DNA of 64,000 nt from Arthrobacter rhizosphaerae (GCF_023062595.1 NZ_JALLAN010000006.1:1-64000); one strand, 5' to 3'; counted from the stretch's first letter, positions 7,949-17,441 are shown. Translations and numbers: made by a program. Notes: a model not told the origin generated them from the sequence alone.

Positions 7949-8883
7949 GGGACGTCCACGGTTTCCATCGGATCCAGCAGTTCGACAGGATCGCGGCGGA
8001 TCGGTGCACCAGCGGCGAAAGCACGCACCTTGGCATCGTCCCAGATGTGGGCGGGGACGCCGCCGCCGAGGAGCCGGCGGGTCAACCGGGGATCGTCGTC
8101 GAACGGCTGGTCGCTCCCGGCCATGACCATATTGCCGTAGCGGCGGCCTTTCAGCATGGCCGGGTCCGCAATGATCATGGTGTGCTCGAAGGTATCCGCA
8201 ATGGTGGCGGCGTCCTCCCGGGCATTCTTCAGGTCAGGAGCATCTCCCGAGTTCACGACGTACATTCCTCCCGGCGCGAGGACGCGGCGGGCGTGCCGGT
8301 TGAATTCCCTGGTGGTCAAGGAACGCGGCGTGAAGGCTCCCGCGAAGACATCCCGGATGATGACGTCCCGCGTTTGCGGGGTGAGGGTTTCGGTAACCTC
8401 GCGGGCTTCACCCACGCGCAGGCGCAGCATGGGGGCTTTCGGCAGATCGAACCAGCCGCGGACGTATTCGGCCAGTTTGCCGTCCAGTTCCACCACCACT
8501 TGGCGGGCCTCGGGATAGGCGGCATGGAAATACCGGGCAAGGGAGCATGCTCCGCCGCCGAGGTGCAGAAGCCTTAGCTTGGGTTTGGACTCCGGCGGCC
8601 AGCGGGACTCGACCAAGGCGGACATCCAGCGCATGTACTCGAATTCGAGGAGCAGCGGGTCAGCCAGGTCGATGTGCGAGCTCATGACCCCGTTGATCCG
8701 CAGGAGCCAGCCCGTTGAGTTGTCCTGGTCCGCGATCAGCTGGCAGTCGCCGGTATCGATGTAGTAGACACCTTCCGCAGGTCCTGCCGGGCGGGTTCCT
8801 TTGGGTATCTCCACCACTCCCGGCACAGACTTTCCGGCCATCGCGCTTCCGGCGGTTTTACCGGCTCTGCCCTTCCGCCCCAT
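7945..8883 (-). CDS. Spermidine-synthase-like (aminopropyltransferase/methyltransferase fold) protein
   Basis: Rossmann-fold protein of the spermidine/spermine synthase superfamily, 312 residues. The nucleotide-binding glycine loop is LLHLGGGACSLARY and the acidic residue after strand 2 is in VVVELDGKLAEYVR. A DVFAGAFTPRSLTTREF segment corresponds to the D-x-F-x-G region of soluble bacterial relatives. It lacks the N-terminal membrane domain of many actinobacterial members. Real polyamine synthesis is uncertain, because many such proteins are uncharacterised. ATG 8883 has a weak ribosome site; ATG 8841 behind GGAAG is an alternative start. Confidence 0.72.
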   Translation of the reverse strand: MGRKGRAGKTAGSAMAGKSVPGVVEIPKGTRPAGPAEGVYYIDTGDCQLIADQDNSTGWLLRINGVMSSHIDLADPLLLEFEYMRWMSALVESRWPPESKPKLRLLHLGGGACSLARYFHAAYPEARQVVVELDGKLAEYVRGWFDLPKAPMLRLRVGEAREVTETLTPQTRDVIIRDVFAGAFTPRSLTTREFNRHARRVLAPGGMYVVNSGDAPDLKNAREDAATIADTFEHTMIIADPAMLKGRRYGNMVMAGSDQPFDDDPRLTRRLLGGGVPAHIWDDAKVRAFAAGAPIRRDPVELLDPMETVDVP

Positions 8884-8936
8884 CAGCCGGTCACTGCTTT
8901 AGTCATGCCTTAACCCTAGTTGCTGACGCCCGAACG

Positions 8937-10481
8937 TTAGTTCACAGCACCGTCGCTGACAGCACCGTCAACGGCACTGTCTCCAAGTGCAGCGCTATCG
9001 CCCTTCCTGATTCGCTCCACGACGGCGGTAGTGGACAATTCTGCGACGTAATCCAGGATGGTCACTTTGCCGCCGTAGCGTTCAACGGCCTGGGTCTCGG
9101 CGAGCATTTCCGGCGTGTAATCGCCGCCCTTGGCGTAGATCTCGGGCTGGACCGCCTCGATCAACGGGATGGGGGTCGGAGTATCGAAAACCGTCACGTA
9201 GTCCACGCAGCTCAGCGCGGCAATCACGGCTGCCCGGTCAGCCACCGTGTTGATCGGCCGGCCGGGACCTTTGAGCTTTCGGACGGAATCATCACTGTTG
9301 AGCGCCACCACCAGGATGTCACCCAATTGCTTGGCCTGGTTGAGGTATCTCGTGTGGCCGCGGTGCAGCACGTCGAAGCAACCGTTGGTCAGGACGATCC
9401 TGCGGCCTTCGCTGCGGTGGGCTTGAACATGGCGCACCAGTTCGTCAGCACTAAGCGCGGTATCCACGAAGCTTTCGAGGTACCGGCTGAGCTCTGCAGT
9501 TCCGCACACCGAGGTACCGGCATGGTGCACCACCACGTCGGCAGCAGCCTGGGCGAGGTCCAGGCTGGTGGTGAGGGGCAGGGACGCAGTCCGGGCCAGG
9601 GTCAGGGCAGCCACGAAAGTGTCCCCGGCCCCTGATGCCTGCTTTTCCGCGGCCGGCCGCGCCCAGGTGCGGTGGGTGGTGCCCGCGGCGGGCAGCAGTA
9701 CCGTGCCGTCCCGGTCGAGTGTGACCACCACGGCCTTTGCCCCGGTTGCTTCGATCAGCCGGTCCCGGTTGCTTTCGATAACGGCGGGGCGGTCGTCGTC
9801 GTCGGACAACCGAAGGCCCAGCAGCCGTGCAGCCTCCTGAGCGTTGGGAGTCACAAGGTCCGGTTGGAGGCGTGCCCAGGGGCGCGGATCGTGTGCGTCC
9901 ACGACCGTGAGAAGTCCTGCCTGCCGGTCGGAAAGTACATCCAGGAGGGTGCTCCGGACCGGACCTTCAAGCGCGCCGGAACTGTAGTCGCACAGGACAA
10001 CGGCATCCTGTCCCTTGACGGAATCGGCCACAGTGTCCGCCAGCGCATTCACCGCTTCGAGGGGAATGGCCCGGGCGGCATCATCGAAACGGAGCAGGAC
10101 CTGCCCGCTGCTGCTGACGCGGGTCTTGGTGGTGGTGACCATGTCCGCATGGTCCACCAGATTCCGGACGTCCACGCCTGCGTCCTGCAGCTGCCTCTTG
10201 AGTTCCCGGCCTGCCTCATCCCGGCCGATTATTCCCGCAATGCTGACCCGGGCCCCCAGGGCAGCGAGGTTCATGGCGGTATTGGCGGCGCCGCCGGGAG
10301 CGAAGTCCCTCCGGTTAATTTCCACCACCGGCGCCGGGGCCTCACGGCACATACGGTTGATGGCACCGCTCCACCAGCCATCGAGGATGACGTCGCCCAT
10401 CACGGTAATGGCGGGAGACGTAGCGGCGAGCCTGCCGGGCAGCCAGTCCGCGAGGCCCCGCTGCTCGGAGAGTTCCGTCAT
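8937..10481 (-). CDS. hldE: Bifunctional heptose-7-phosphate kinase / heptose-1-phosphate nucleotidyltransferase (HldE-like), copy A
   Basis: Two fused enzymes in 514 residues. The N-terminal ribokinase/PfkB domain (about 25-335) has FAPGGAANTAMNLAALG and the catalytic ASGAGDTF loop (GAGD 284-287). The C-terminal nucleotidyltransferase domain (about 360-505) has NGCFDVLHRGH (HRGH 373-376) and later AKGGDY. This architecture is that of HldE, which phosphorylates D-glycero-D-manno-heptose 7-phosphate and then couples the 1-phosphate to a nucleotide. The start overlaps the upstream aldehyde dehydrogenase stop by 4 bp, so they are co-translated. The substrate is inferred from architecture plus the nearby gmhA and gmhB homologues. 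Confidence 0.82.
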   Translation of the reverse strand: MTELSEQRGLADWLPGRLAATSPAITVMGDVILDGWWSGAINRMCREAPAPVVEINRRDFAPGGAANTAMNLAALGARVSIAGIIGRDEAGRELKRQLQDAGVDVRNLVDHADMVTTTKTRVSSSGQVLLRFDDAARAIPLEAVNALADTVADSVKGQDAVVLCDYSSGALEGPVRSTLLDVLSDRQAGLLTVVDAHDPRPWARLQPDLVTPNAQEAARLLGLRLSDDDDRPAVIESNRDRLIEATGAKAVVVTLDRDGTVLLPAAGTTHRTWARPAAEKQASGAGDTFVAALTLARTASLPLTTSLDLAQAAADVVVHHAGTSVCGTAELSRYLESFVDTALSADELVRHVQAHRSEGRRIVLTNGCFDVLHRGHTRYLNQAKQLGDILVVALNSDDSVRKLKGPGRPINTVADRAAVIAALSCVDYVTVFDTPTPIPLIEAVQPEIYAKGGDYTPEMLAETQAVERYGGKVTILDYVAELSTTAVVERIRKGDSAALGDSAVDGAVSDGAVN

Positions 10482-11986
10482 GGCTGACCGTCCACGCTGC
10501 CGTCGACGCCGGCGGCACGTTCTGTGCGAAGAAGCGCAATACTCGCGGGAGCGGCAAGTTCAGGAGCAGTGTCAGCCTCGGGAGCGAAGTCAGGCTCAGG
10601 GGCAGCGGCAATGTGGACCACCTTGACGCGGGTGAATTCATCCAGCAGTTCCGGCCCGTACCCGAAGCCATCGCCACTCTCTCCACGCGGTTGGGCAGAG
10701 CCGCCGGGCGCCCCGCCAAAGACCTCGTTGATCTTGACAGTGCCCACCGGGAGTCCGGCGATGGCGCGCTGGGCGTGGGCGATCCTTCCCGTCATTACAG
10801 TCGCAGCGAGGCCGTAACGTCCTGCCGCAGCCAGGGCCAGGCCCTCGTCGAAACTGTCCACCACCTGTACTGGTGCCACCGGTCCGAACGTCTCTTTTGT
10901 CATGATGTCCATGCTGCCGGTGCAGTCCAGGAGAACGGTCGCTGGGTAATAAGCGCCCGGGCCTTCCGGCACGTCGCCGCCTTCAACCGCCCTGGCTCCC
11001 TGCTCCAAAGCAGCCGCTACCTGTTGGTGAACCGCCTCCCGCATGCGGAGATCCACCAGCGGCGCCAAGGCACCGGCGTCGTTCCGTTGGCGCGCTTCCG
11101 CTTCCAGCGCTGTGCAGAATGCCTCCGCGATGGAGCGGTGAACGTAGATCCGCTCCACTGACGTGCAGATCTGCCCGCTATTGCTGAACGCGCCGATCGC
11201 AGCTTGCCGGGCCGCCCAGACGGGGTCGACGTCGTCATCCACCAGAAGGGGATCGTTGCCCCCGTTTTCCCTGATCACATGCGCCGCGTTCTGCAGCGAA
11301 CTGCGCGCAATCTTTGCCCCGGCTTCGCTGGAGCCTACGTGCGCCACCACTGCCACTCCCGCCTGCTCAGTGAGGAGTGTTCCGATCTCCGGGCCACCGG
11401 TGATGGTTATCAGGACATCCGGCGGGAATACCGGAGCCAGGACCTCGCCGAGCAGTTCGCCAAGGTGGGGGCACCTTTCGCTTGGCTTGTGGATCACCGT
11501 ATTCCCGGTCACCAGGGCGGCCCCGATCAGTCCACAGGCAACAGCCACGGGATCGTTCCAGGGGGTCAAAAGAACGGCGACGCCACGGGGTTCGGCAACC
11601 GTGTAGTCGGACGCCAGGAGATTGCCCCTCAGGCTGTGGCCGCGGTGGATAGGTCCAAGCTCCGCGTATTGCTCCAGCGTTGAGACACCGGCCGCAATGC
11701 CGGCCAACGCTTCTTCCACAGGCCGGCCTGTTTCCCGGGCGTTCAACTCAGCGAGATCGGCCGCCGCCGAGTCCAAGGCGAGCGCTGCTTCCCTCAGATG
11801 ACGCCCACGGTCGGACGGCGACGTGGCACCCCATACCTCCTGGGCGGCACGGGCAGCGTTGACCGCTCGTCGGATATCCAGGGGAGCCGCCTCCTGCAAG
11901 GTACCTACCAGATCCCCGGTCCTCGGATCGTAGATGGTGATTCCTTCCACGTCGGCGGTACGGACTCGCTGGACAACTGTGGACAT
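10478..11986 (-). CDS. Aldehyde dehydrogenase coupled to hldE copy A
   Basis: NAD(P)-dependent aldehyde dehydrogenase, 502 residues. The proton-relay Glu is in VIRENGGNDP (Glu240), where the usual ELGG is altered to ENGG, and the catalytic Cys is in NSGQICTSVERI (Cys274). The C-terminus past about residue 460 is a low-complexity Ala/Pro/Glu tail. GAGGAGG stands 7 bp before ATG 11986. It is the first gene of a pair with hldE copy A (4-bp overlap), an unusual partner for a heptose enzyme. It may oxidise a sugar- or polyol-derived aldehyde; this is inference from context only. Confidence 0.8.
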   Translation of the reverse strand: MSTVVQRVRTADVEGITIYDPRTGDLVGTLQEAAPLDIRRAVNAARAAQEVWGATSPSDRGRHLREAALALDSAAADLAELNARETGRPVEEALAGIAAGVSTLEQYAELGPIHRGHSLRGNLLASDYTVAEPRGVAVLLTPWNDPVAVACGLIGAALVTGNTVIHKPSERCPHLGELLGEVLAPVFPPDVLITITGGPEIGTLLTEQAGVAVVAHVGSSEAGAKIARSSLQNAAHVIRENGGNDPLLVDDDVDPVWAARQAAIGAFSNSGQICTSVERIYVHRSIAEAFCTALEAEARQRNDAGALAPLVDLRMREAVHQQVAAALEQGARAVEGGDVPEGPGAYYPATVLLDCTGSMDIMTKETFGPVAPVQVVDSFDEGLALAAAGRYGLAATVMTGRIAHAQRAIAGLPVGTVKINEVFGGAPGGSAQPRGESGDGFGYGPELLDEFTRVKVVHIAAAPEPDFAPEADTAPELAAPASIALLRTERAAGVDGSVDGQP

Positions 11987-12236
11987 CGCGCTCCTCCTCG
12001 GCAGTCGCTCCCCGGCCCCGGGTAAGGGTGGAAAGCAGTGGTCTGCAACACGTTCTTATCCCGTTTCCGTACCCCTTGCAAAGGGCCTTTAGACACCGAA
12101 CCGCGAACTGGTTTTGGAGCGGAAATGGTGGGTACTTTGCCAGTAGCCAGAGGCGTCCGAAGAGCCGTATGGTGTCCCAACGGGGAGCGGCGGCCGGGGC
12201 CTTCAGAAAGGCGATCAGCAGCGTTAGGAGAGCAGA
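11987..12236. promoter_or_regulatory. Divergent promoter region between aldehyde dehydrogenase and GT9 gene
   Basis: A 250-bp intergenic region between genes read away from each other. No single promoter or operator stands out by eye. A ribosome site TTAGGAG lies just before GTG 12237. Confidence 0.4.
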
Positions 12237-13382
12237 GTGGAGCAGCTGACGGCAGATTTTGGTGGTGCCGGCGTCGTTGGGACAGGGGTGGGTCCCGTCC
12301 TGGAAAAGTTCGACGGAATCTCAAGGATTGCTGTGCTCCGCGGAGGCGGGCTCGGGGATTTGCTGTTCGCTGTTCCTGCCATCGCCGCACTGAAGGCCGC
12401 CTATCCCGGCGCGGACGTCACGCTGCTGGGAACACCAATCCATGAGCAGGTGGTTTCTGCCACGGTCGGCCCCATCGACAGGGTACGGGTTCTGCCCTAT
12501 TCCGAGGGCGTCCGCCCGGGCGACGAGAACCCGGCCGGGTTGGAGCACTTTTTTGCGGAGATGCGCGCAGAACGGTTTGACCTTGCCGTGCAGCTCCACG
12601 GCGGCGGGCGCTACTCCAATCCCTTCCTGCTGAGGCTGGGAGCCCGCCACACGGTGGGCATGCGGACAGTTGACGCGGCTAGTCTGGAGCGCACGGTCCC
12701 CTACCTCTACTACCAGAGTGAGCCGCTCCGGGCCTTGGAGGTGGCTGGCTTTGCCGGCGCCCCTCCCATTGATCTTGAGGCGAGGCTTGCCCCTTCCGCC
12801 AGCCTGGATGAGGACCTGGTAAACAACGAAGCCCAGGCGCTGGTGGTGATCCACCCGGGAGCCACCGATCCCCGGCGGCGTTGGCCTGCGGAACGGTTTG
12901 CGGAAGTGGCAGCATCCTGCGCGGCCGATGGATGCCAGGTATTGATCGTGGGCGACTCCAGTGAACAACCGCTGGCTGAACGCACCGCTGAACTCGCCGC
13001 TGTTTCCTCCCCCTCGATGGTCAGGTCAGTAGCGGGCCAGCTCGATGTGTCAGGGCTGGTAGCACTGCTGGCCCGGTGCACCGTGATGGTGGCAAACGAC
13101 AGCGGGCCGCGTCACTTGGCCCAGGCACTCGGCACACCCACGGTGGGCATTTACTGGGCAGGGAACGTCATTAACGCAGCCGCCCTGGGCCGGAGCCTGC
13201 ACCGGGTCCATGCCTCCTGGATCACCAAATGCCGGAGCTGTGGCATTGATGTGACCCAGGTCGGTTGGACAGCCCCCCGGTGCAGCCATAACGATTCTCT
13301 CGTGGAGGACATAGCGGTCACTGCCGTCTATGAGGACGTCAGGGGCCTTACGGCCAGGAGCCCTCGTCTTCGTGGCAGATGA
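12237..13382 (+). CDS. Glycosyltransferase family 9 (heptosyltransferase-type), copy A
   Basis: GT-B glycosyltransferase of 381 residues resembling LPS heptosyltransferases. The N-terminal domain opens IAVLRGGGLGDLLFAVPAIAALKAAYPGADVTLLGTP, the hallmark of GT9, and the C-terminal nucleotide-sugar domain has VVIHPGATDPRRRWPAERFAEVA and VANDSGPRHLAQALGTPTVGIYW. The product would transfer a heptose-like sugar from an NDP donor in the cytoplasm. GTG 12237 follows TTAGGAG. The last 35 bp overlap the convergent SDR gene. The acceptor is unknown; there is no LPS in this type of cell. Confidence 0.85.
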   Translation: MEQLTADFGGAGVVGTGVGPVLEKFDGISRIAVLRGGGLGDLLFAVPAIAALKAAYPGADVTLLGTPIHEQVVSATVGPIDRVRVLPYSEGVRPGDENPAGLEHFFAEMRAERFDLAVQLHGGGRYSNPFLLRLGARHTVGMRTVDAASLERTVPYLYYQSEPLRALEVAGFAGAPPIDLEARLAPSASLDEDLVNNEAQALVVIHPGATDPRRRWPAERFAEVAASCAADGCQVLIVGDSSEQPLAERTAELAAVSSPSMVRSVAGQLDVSGLVALLARCTVMVANDSGPRHLAQALGTPTVGIYWAGNVINAAALGRSLHRVHASWITKCRSCGIDVTQVGWTAPRCSHNDSLVEDIAVTAVYEDVRGLTARSPRLRGR

Positions 13383-14049
13383 GCATCTCGCGGATTTCGC
13401 ATCCTTGGGGCTGGGACAGCACAAACAGAATGGCCTGTGCCACGTTGGCCGGATCATTCAACCGGGAGTCATCCTGTGGCTTGTACTGTTCAGGACGGTC
13501 ATCGAAAAACCTGGTTTTCATTCCGCCGGGGATCATGGTGGTGACTCCGATCTCGCCGCCGGTCTCGGCTGCCAATGCGTGACTGAAGCCCACCACGCCG
13601 AACTTTGAGGCGCAGTAAGCCGATGCCTCGGGCAAGGCCCGTTTTCCCAACGTAGACGCGACGGTCACCGCTCTGCCCCGGGACGCCTTCAGGTACGGCA
13701 AGGCGGCGCGGACAACGGAGACCGTCCCGAGAAGATTGACGCCGATTACCTTCTCCCAATCGTCGGCGGCCACGTCCTCGAGTTTTCCGCAGCGGTCAAT
13801 CCCTGCGGCGGTCACCACGGCATCAAGTCCATCGAGGGTCTCCGCCGCCTGGCGCACCGCCTCCTCCACCGCCCTCCGATCAGAGACGTCCACTTCGAAA
13901 GCCTTTACGGCAGAGACGTTGCTGATATCGCGGTCCAGCACCACCGGGGTCCCGCCGGCTCTCAGCACGGCGTCAACGACGGCGGCACCAAGCCCGGAGG
14001 CTCCTCCCGTCACCAATACTCTGCCAGGGCGCATTGATTCTGCGTTCAT
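13348..14049 (-). CDS. Short-chain dehydrogenase in the sugar island
   Basis: Classical SDR of 233 residues. The cofactor loop TGGASGLG, NNAG-region variant VTAAGIDRCGK, Ser (VASTLGKRALPEAS) and Tyr-x3-Lys (YCASKFG) are visible. It follows hldE copy B by 34 bp with an AAGGA ribosome site, so it closes the island operon. It may oxidise or epimerise a sugar intermediate. It is not of the extended type to which HldD (ADP-heptose 6-epimerase) belongs, so it is not an obvious HldD substitute. The 3' end overlaps the convergent GT9 gene by 35 bp. Confidence 0.82.
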   Translation of the reverse strand: MNAESMRPGRVLVTGGASGLGAAVVDAVLRAGGTPVVLDRDISNVSAVKAFEVDVSDRRAVEEAVRQAAETLDGLDAVVTAAGIDRCGKLEDVAADDWEKVIGVNLLGTVSVVRAALPYLKASRGRAVTVASTLGKRALPEASAYCASKFGVVGFSHALAAETGGEIGVTTMIPGGMKTRFFDDRPEQYKPQDDSRLNDPANVAQAILFVLSQPQGCEIREMLICHEDEGSWP

Positions 14050-14083
14050 GGTTTTCCTTCCGTTTGTGAAAATGATGGACGTA

Positions 14084-15478
14084 TCAGCCGACTTTCAAGA
14101 GCGCTTCCGCCAGGTTCGACGTCGATCTGGCCGGATGATAGGGGACGGTGGTGCAGCGCCCGCCCCAGCCTTCAACGATGGCAGTTTCCGGCAGTTCAGT
14201 GACGTCGTAGTCGCCGCCCTTAACCCATAGGTCCGGCCGCAACTGGCCCAGGCATACCTCAGGCGTGTCCTCGTCGAACACCATCACGGCGTCCACGTAT
14301 TCAAGGGCAAGGAGCATCTCTGTCCGGTCCTCCTGGCTGATGATAGGCCGGTGCTCGCCCTTGATGCGGCGCACTGATTCATCGGAATTCAGGCACACAA
14401 TCAGGCAATCCCCCAGCCTCCGGGCAGCGGCGAGCGCCCGGATGTGGCCAGCGTGCAACAGGTCGAAGCAGCCCCCGGTCGCCACCACGGTGCCGCCCGC
14501 GGCGTGTACGTTGCGGGCGAGGGCCAAGGCGTCGGTGACGCTCCCGTGCAGTTTCACCGGTTCGCGTTCGCCGGCAAGGTTGGCAACGCCGCCCGCTCCA
14601 AGGAAGGCTGCCGCCTCCCGGACGGCCAGGACCGCTGAGTCATCGACATTGAGGCCGTCCAGCAGGTGTACCGCCAGGCTTGCAGCCAGCCGGTCGCCGG
14701 CACCGCACGGGTCTGAGACCGAGGTCGCCGGGGCGGGGACCGTCAGGGCCGGCCTGCCGTCATCCCGCACCAGCACGGCGCCGCGGGCTCCCAGCGTGAC
14801 CAGCACGGCTTTACTGTGCCAGTTCCGCAACAGGGCCGCCGCAATGTATCCGGGGTCTTCACTGCGGTCACCTCCCTTGGGCCCACCGCCCCTGAACTCC
14901 CCCGCCAATACCGAGAACTTACGGGCTTCGCTCAGATTCGGAGTCACGGCCTCGACGCCGGGGACAGGCTCAGTCCCTGCCGGATGCGGGTCCCAGACGA
15001 TGGGGATCTGCGAAGCCAGGGACTCCAGCAGCATCCGGAGCTCTGGTGCCGCCGTGAGTCCCCTGCCGTAGTCAGCCACCACAATGGCCTTGGCCTGTTC
15101 AAGGGCGTGCAGCATAGGCTCGGTGACAGCAGGCACCGGTGCGGGCTCGCAGCCCTCGTCAAAGCGCACCACAGGGTGGCCGTCGGCTCGGACCCTGGTC
15201 TTGACCGGCGTCGGCGCTCCGGAGGGTCCGGCGATTACAGTGACTCCTTCCAAGGCGCGTTCCAGGTGCGAGGCGGAGTCGTCGTCGGACAGGACAGTCA
15301 CCAGGGTGACGTGATGCCCATCAGCAGCCAGCATCTTCGCCACAAGCCCGGCGCCTCCGGCCCGGCGCTGGACAGACCCGACGTCCACCACTGGAACGGG
15401 GGCGTCCGGGCACAGACGGGTGGCGTGACCAGCGATATCAACATCCAGCAGCACATCCCCCACTACAACGATCCTCAC
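14084..15478 (-). CDS. hldE: Bifunctional PfkB kinase / nucleotidyltransferase (HldE-like), copy B
   Basis: 464 residues with the HldE layout: a ribokinase-type domain (about 1-315; QRRAGGAGLVAKMLAADG, DPCGAGDR with GAGD 259-262) and a cytidylyltransferase-type domain (about 328-464; GGCFDLLHAGH with HAGH 342-345, then KGGDY). Compared with copy A it is shorter and diverged, with no N-terminal leader. GTG 15478 overlaps the gmhA stop by 4 bp. Its position directly after gmhA and downstream of gmhB makes this the main candidate for making the activated heptose. Nucleotide preference cannot be read from the sequence. Confidence 0.82.
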   Translation of the reverse strand: MRIVVVGDVLLDVDIAGHATRLCPDAPVPVVDVGSVQRRAGGAGLVAKMLAADGHHVTLVTVLSDDDSASHLERALEGVTVIAGPSGAPTPVKTRVRADGHPVVRFDEGCEPAPVPAVTEPMLHALEQAKAIVVADYGRGLTAAPELRMLLESLASQIPIVWDPHPAGTEPVPGVEAVTPNLSEARKFSVLAGEFRGGGPKGGDRSEDPGYIAAALLRNWHSKAVLVTLGARGAVLVRDDGRPALTVPAPATSVSDPCGAGDRLAASLAVHLLDGLNVDDSAVLAVREAAAFLGAGGVANLAGEREPVKLHGSVTDALALARNVHAAGGTVVATGGCFDLLHAGHIRALAAARRLGDCLIVCLNSDESVRRIKGEHRPIISQEDRTEMLLALEYVDAVMVFDEDTPEVCLGQLRPDLWVKGGDYDVTELPETAIVEGWGGRCTTVPYHPARSTSNLAEALLKVG

Positions 15479-16185
15479 GGCCGGACCTCCCCGGGGGAAA
15501 GGTGGGCGGCAGAGCCGGTTGCCCGCCTCGAAACCTCAGTGTCAAACGCCCGGCACATTGCGTGCAGTGCGATCAAGTGCCCCTCCTGTGCATTGGCTGA
15601 AACGGCATCAATAATTACTGCTTCATCGCAGGCATCCGCCAGGGGATTGGGCCCAGGTCCTGTCAGGGCCCACGTGCTGATGTTCAGGGCTGCAGCGGTT
15701 TCAACAGCCCGCAGGAGGTTGGGGCTTTTGCCGCTCGTCGAGAGCAGGATCAGCACGTCCCCTGACCTGCCATGCGCCCTGACCTGGCGGGCGAAGAGCT
15801 CCTCAAAGCCGTAATCATTGGCAATGGCTGTCACGGCTGACGTCTCGGCGTGCAGGCTGATAGCCGAAAACGGCACCCTTTCGCCGTCGAACCTTCCTAC
15901 CAGTTCCGCCGTCAGGTGCTGGGCCTCGGCAGCCGAACCGCCGTTGCCGGCTGCGAGAAGCCGCTGGCCGCGCAGCAACCGCTGCGCCAGCTCCTGCCCC
16001 CATGAAGCGAGACGCTCAGCCTGGCCCCGCAGGGACTCCAGGGCGGGGAGGACGTTCTGCAGGTGAGCCTGGACAGCCAGCAGGGACTGGTTGCCTCTGG
16101 AGTCCACCACGGGCAGCGTGGCCAACGGCGGGAACGGAAGCAATGCCGGCACGGCACCATCCTTGACTTTCCATTGAGTAGTCAC
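15475..16185 (-). CDS. gmhA: Phosphoheptose isomerase-like SIS protein
   Basis: SIS-domain sugar-phosphate isomerase, 236 residues. In Gram-negatives GmhA converts sedoheptulose 7-phosphate to D-glycero-D-manno-heptose 7-phosphate. The motif GNGGSAAEAQHLTAELVGRF (from residue 80) carries the conserved Glu, followed by LLSTSGKSPNLLRAV and the C-terminal AQEGHLIALHAMCRAFD expected of GmhA. A hydrophobic N-terminal extension of about 35 residues is longer than in typical GmhA. GTG 16185 behind AAAGGAG is chosen; it overlaps the preceding glycosyltransferase stop (GTGA), showing translational coupling. Confidence 0.84.
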   Translation of the reverse strand: MTTQWKVKDGAVPALLPFPPLATLPVVDSRGNQSLLAVQAHLQNVLPALESLRGQAERLASWGQELAQRLLRGQRLLAAGNGGSAAEAQHLTAELVGRFDGERVPFSAISLHAETSAVTAIANDYGFEELFARQVRAHGRSGDVLILLSTSGKSPNLLRAVETAAALNISTWALTGPGPNPLADACDEAVIIDAVSANAQEGHLIALHAMCRAFDTEVSRRATGSAAHLSPGEVRP

Positions 16186-17441
16186 AGCGCTGCTCCTTTC
16201 ATATGCTCCAACTGACGGGATGCCACGTTCCCTGCTATCGCCTGCTGATAGGCCCTCTCCGATTCCGCTGCCACCCTGTCCCATGAGTAGCGGGACCTGG
16301 CACGTTTCTCCCCGGCTTTACCCAGCTCTGACCGCAGCAGCGGGGCCCCGAGCAGTTCCGCCAGCGCAGCTGCGATAGCTTCCGGATCCTTCGGTGGCAC
16401 GTGCAGTCCCGTCTTCCGGTCCACCACTGTGTCCCTCAGCCCGCCCACAGCAGCAGCCACGACAGGGACACCGCAGGCCATGGCTTCAAGTGGCACAATT
16501 CCGAACGGCTCGTACCAGGGTGTGCACACAACGGCGTCGGCGCTGCGCAGGATTCCCGGCATCGCGTCCCTCGGCAACTGCCCGCGCAGGCTCACCTGGT
16601 TCGCCACCCCAAGCTCCTCGGCAACTGCCATGAGCCGGCTGCCTTCCGGATCGGCACCAGTGACGGCTGCGTCGCCCTCTCCGCCTACAATCAGCAGTTC
16701 GACGTCGTCAAAGCCCGCCGCCCGCAGGAACGGCAAGGCCTGAATTACCAGGTCCACTCCCTTACGCGGCACAAGGCGACCCACGGACAGGATGCGGTAG
16801 GTACGGGGCCGGGGTTCGGAGGCGCCTGTGGCGGAAAAGAGGTCCAGGTCCACACCGCAGGGGGCAATGGAAATCTTCCCGGTGTTTATGCCCATGGCTT
16901 TCAGTTCGAAGACTTCGTCCGAGCAGGTGGCGATGATCCGGTCAGCGGCCCGGCCCACGTACGGTTCGAGCCACCCGCGCTCGGCGGGGCTGGTGTCCTG
17001 GGCGCCCTGGTGCCGTCGTTTGACAGTTCCCAGGGCATGGAAGGTCTGGACCATTGGCACGTGCAGGCTTGCATCGCCCCTTCTGGCGGCGTCCAGCGAG
17101 GCCAATCCGGACATCCAGAAATGCCCATGTACGACGTCGGGACGGCGGCTTCCCCAGTCCTTGGCGATTCCGTCGGCGAGCTTACCCATAAAGGGGAGCA
17201 ATTCATCCTTGGGAACGTGCTTCGCCGGACCGGCGTCAATATGTACCACGTCAAGGCGTGGCATGATGCCAACCCTTGCCGGCAGATCGGCGGCGTCCCG
17301 GCGGGTATAGACGGTGACGTGATGGCCCCGGCGGGAGAGTGCTGTTGAGAGCGCCGCAACGTGTACGTTCTGCCCTCCGGCGTCCACGCCGCCCAGCGCG
17401 GCCAGAGGACTCGCGTGTTCTGACACCATGGATATTCTCAT
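16182..17441 (-). CDS. Glycosyltransferase family 4
   Basis: GT-B retaining glycosyltransferase, 419 residues, beginning MRISMVSEHASPLAALGGVDAGGQNVHVAAL, a MshA/sucrose-synthase-like donor-acceptor lobe opening. The C-terminal lobe has the SVGRLVPRKGVDLVI loop and the E-x7-E motif (EPFGIVPLEAMACG). ATG 17441 with AGAGGA upstream is chosen; the frame extends open to 17795 but that part overlaps another gene. It is coupled to both neighbours by 4-bp overlaps. It probably adds a hexose or heptose to the island's glycan. Confidence 0.87.
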   Translation of the reverse strand: MRISMVSEHASPLAALGGVDAGGQNVHVAALSTALSRRGHHVTVYTRRDAADLPARVGIMPRLDVVHIDAGPAKHVPKDELLPFMGKLADGIAKDWGSRRPDVVHGHFWMSGLASLDAARRGDASLHVPMVQTFHALGTVKRRHQGAQDTSPAERGWLEPYVGRAADRIIATCSDEVFELKAMGINTGKISIAPCGVDLDLFSATGASEPRPRTYRILSVGRLVPRKGVDLVIQALPFLRAAGFDDVELLIVGGEGDAAVTGADPEGSRLMAVAEELGVANQVSLRGQLPRDAMPGILRSADAVVCTPWYEPFGIVPLEAMACGVPVVAAAVGGLRDTVVDRKTGLHVPPKDPEAIAAALAELLGAPLLRSELGKAGEKRARSRYSWDRVAAESERAYQQAIAGNVASRQLEHMKGAAL

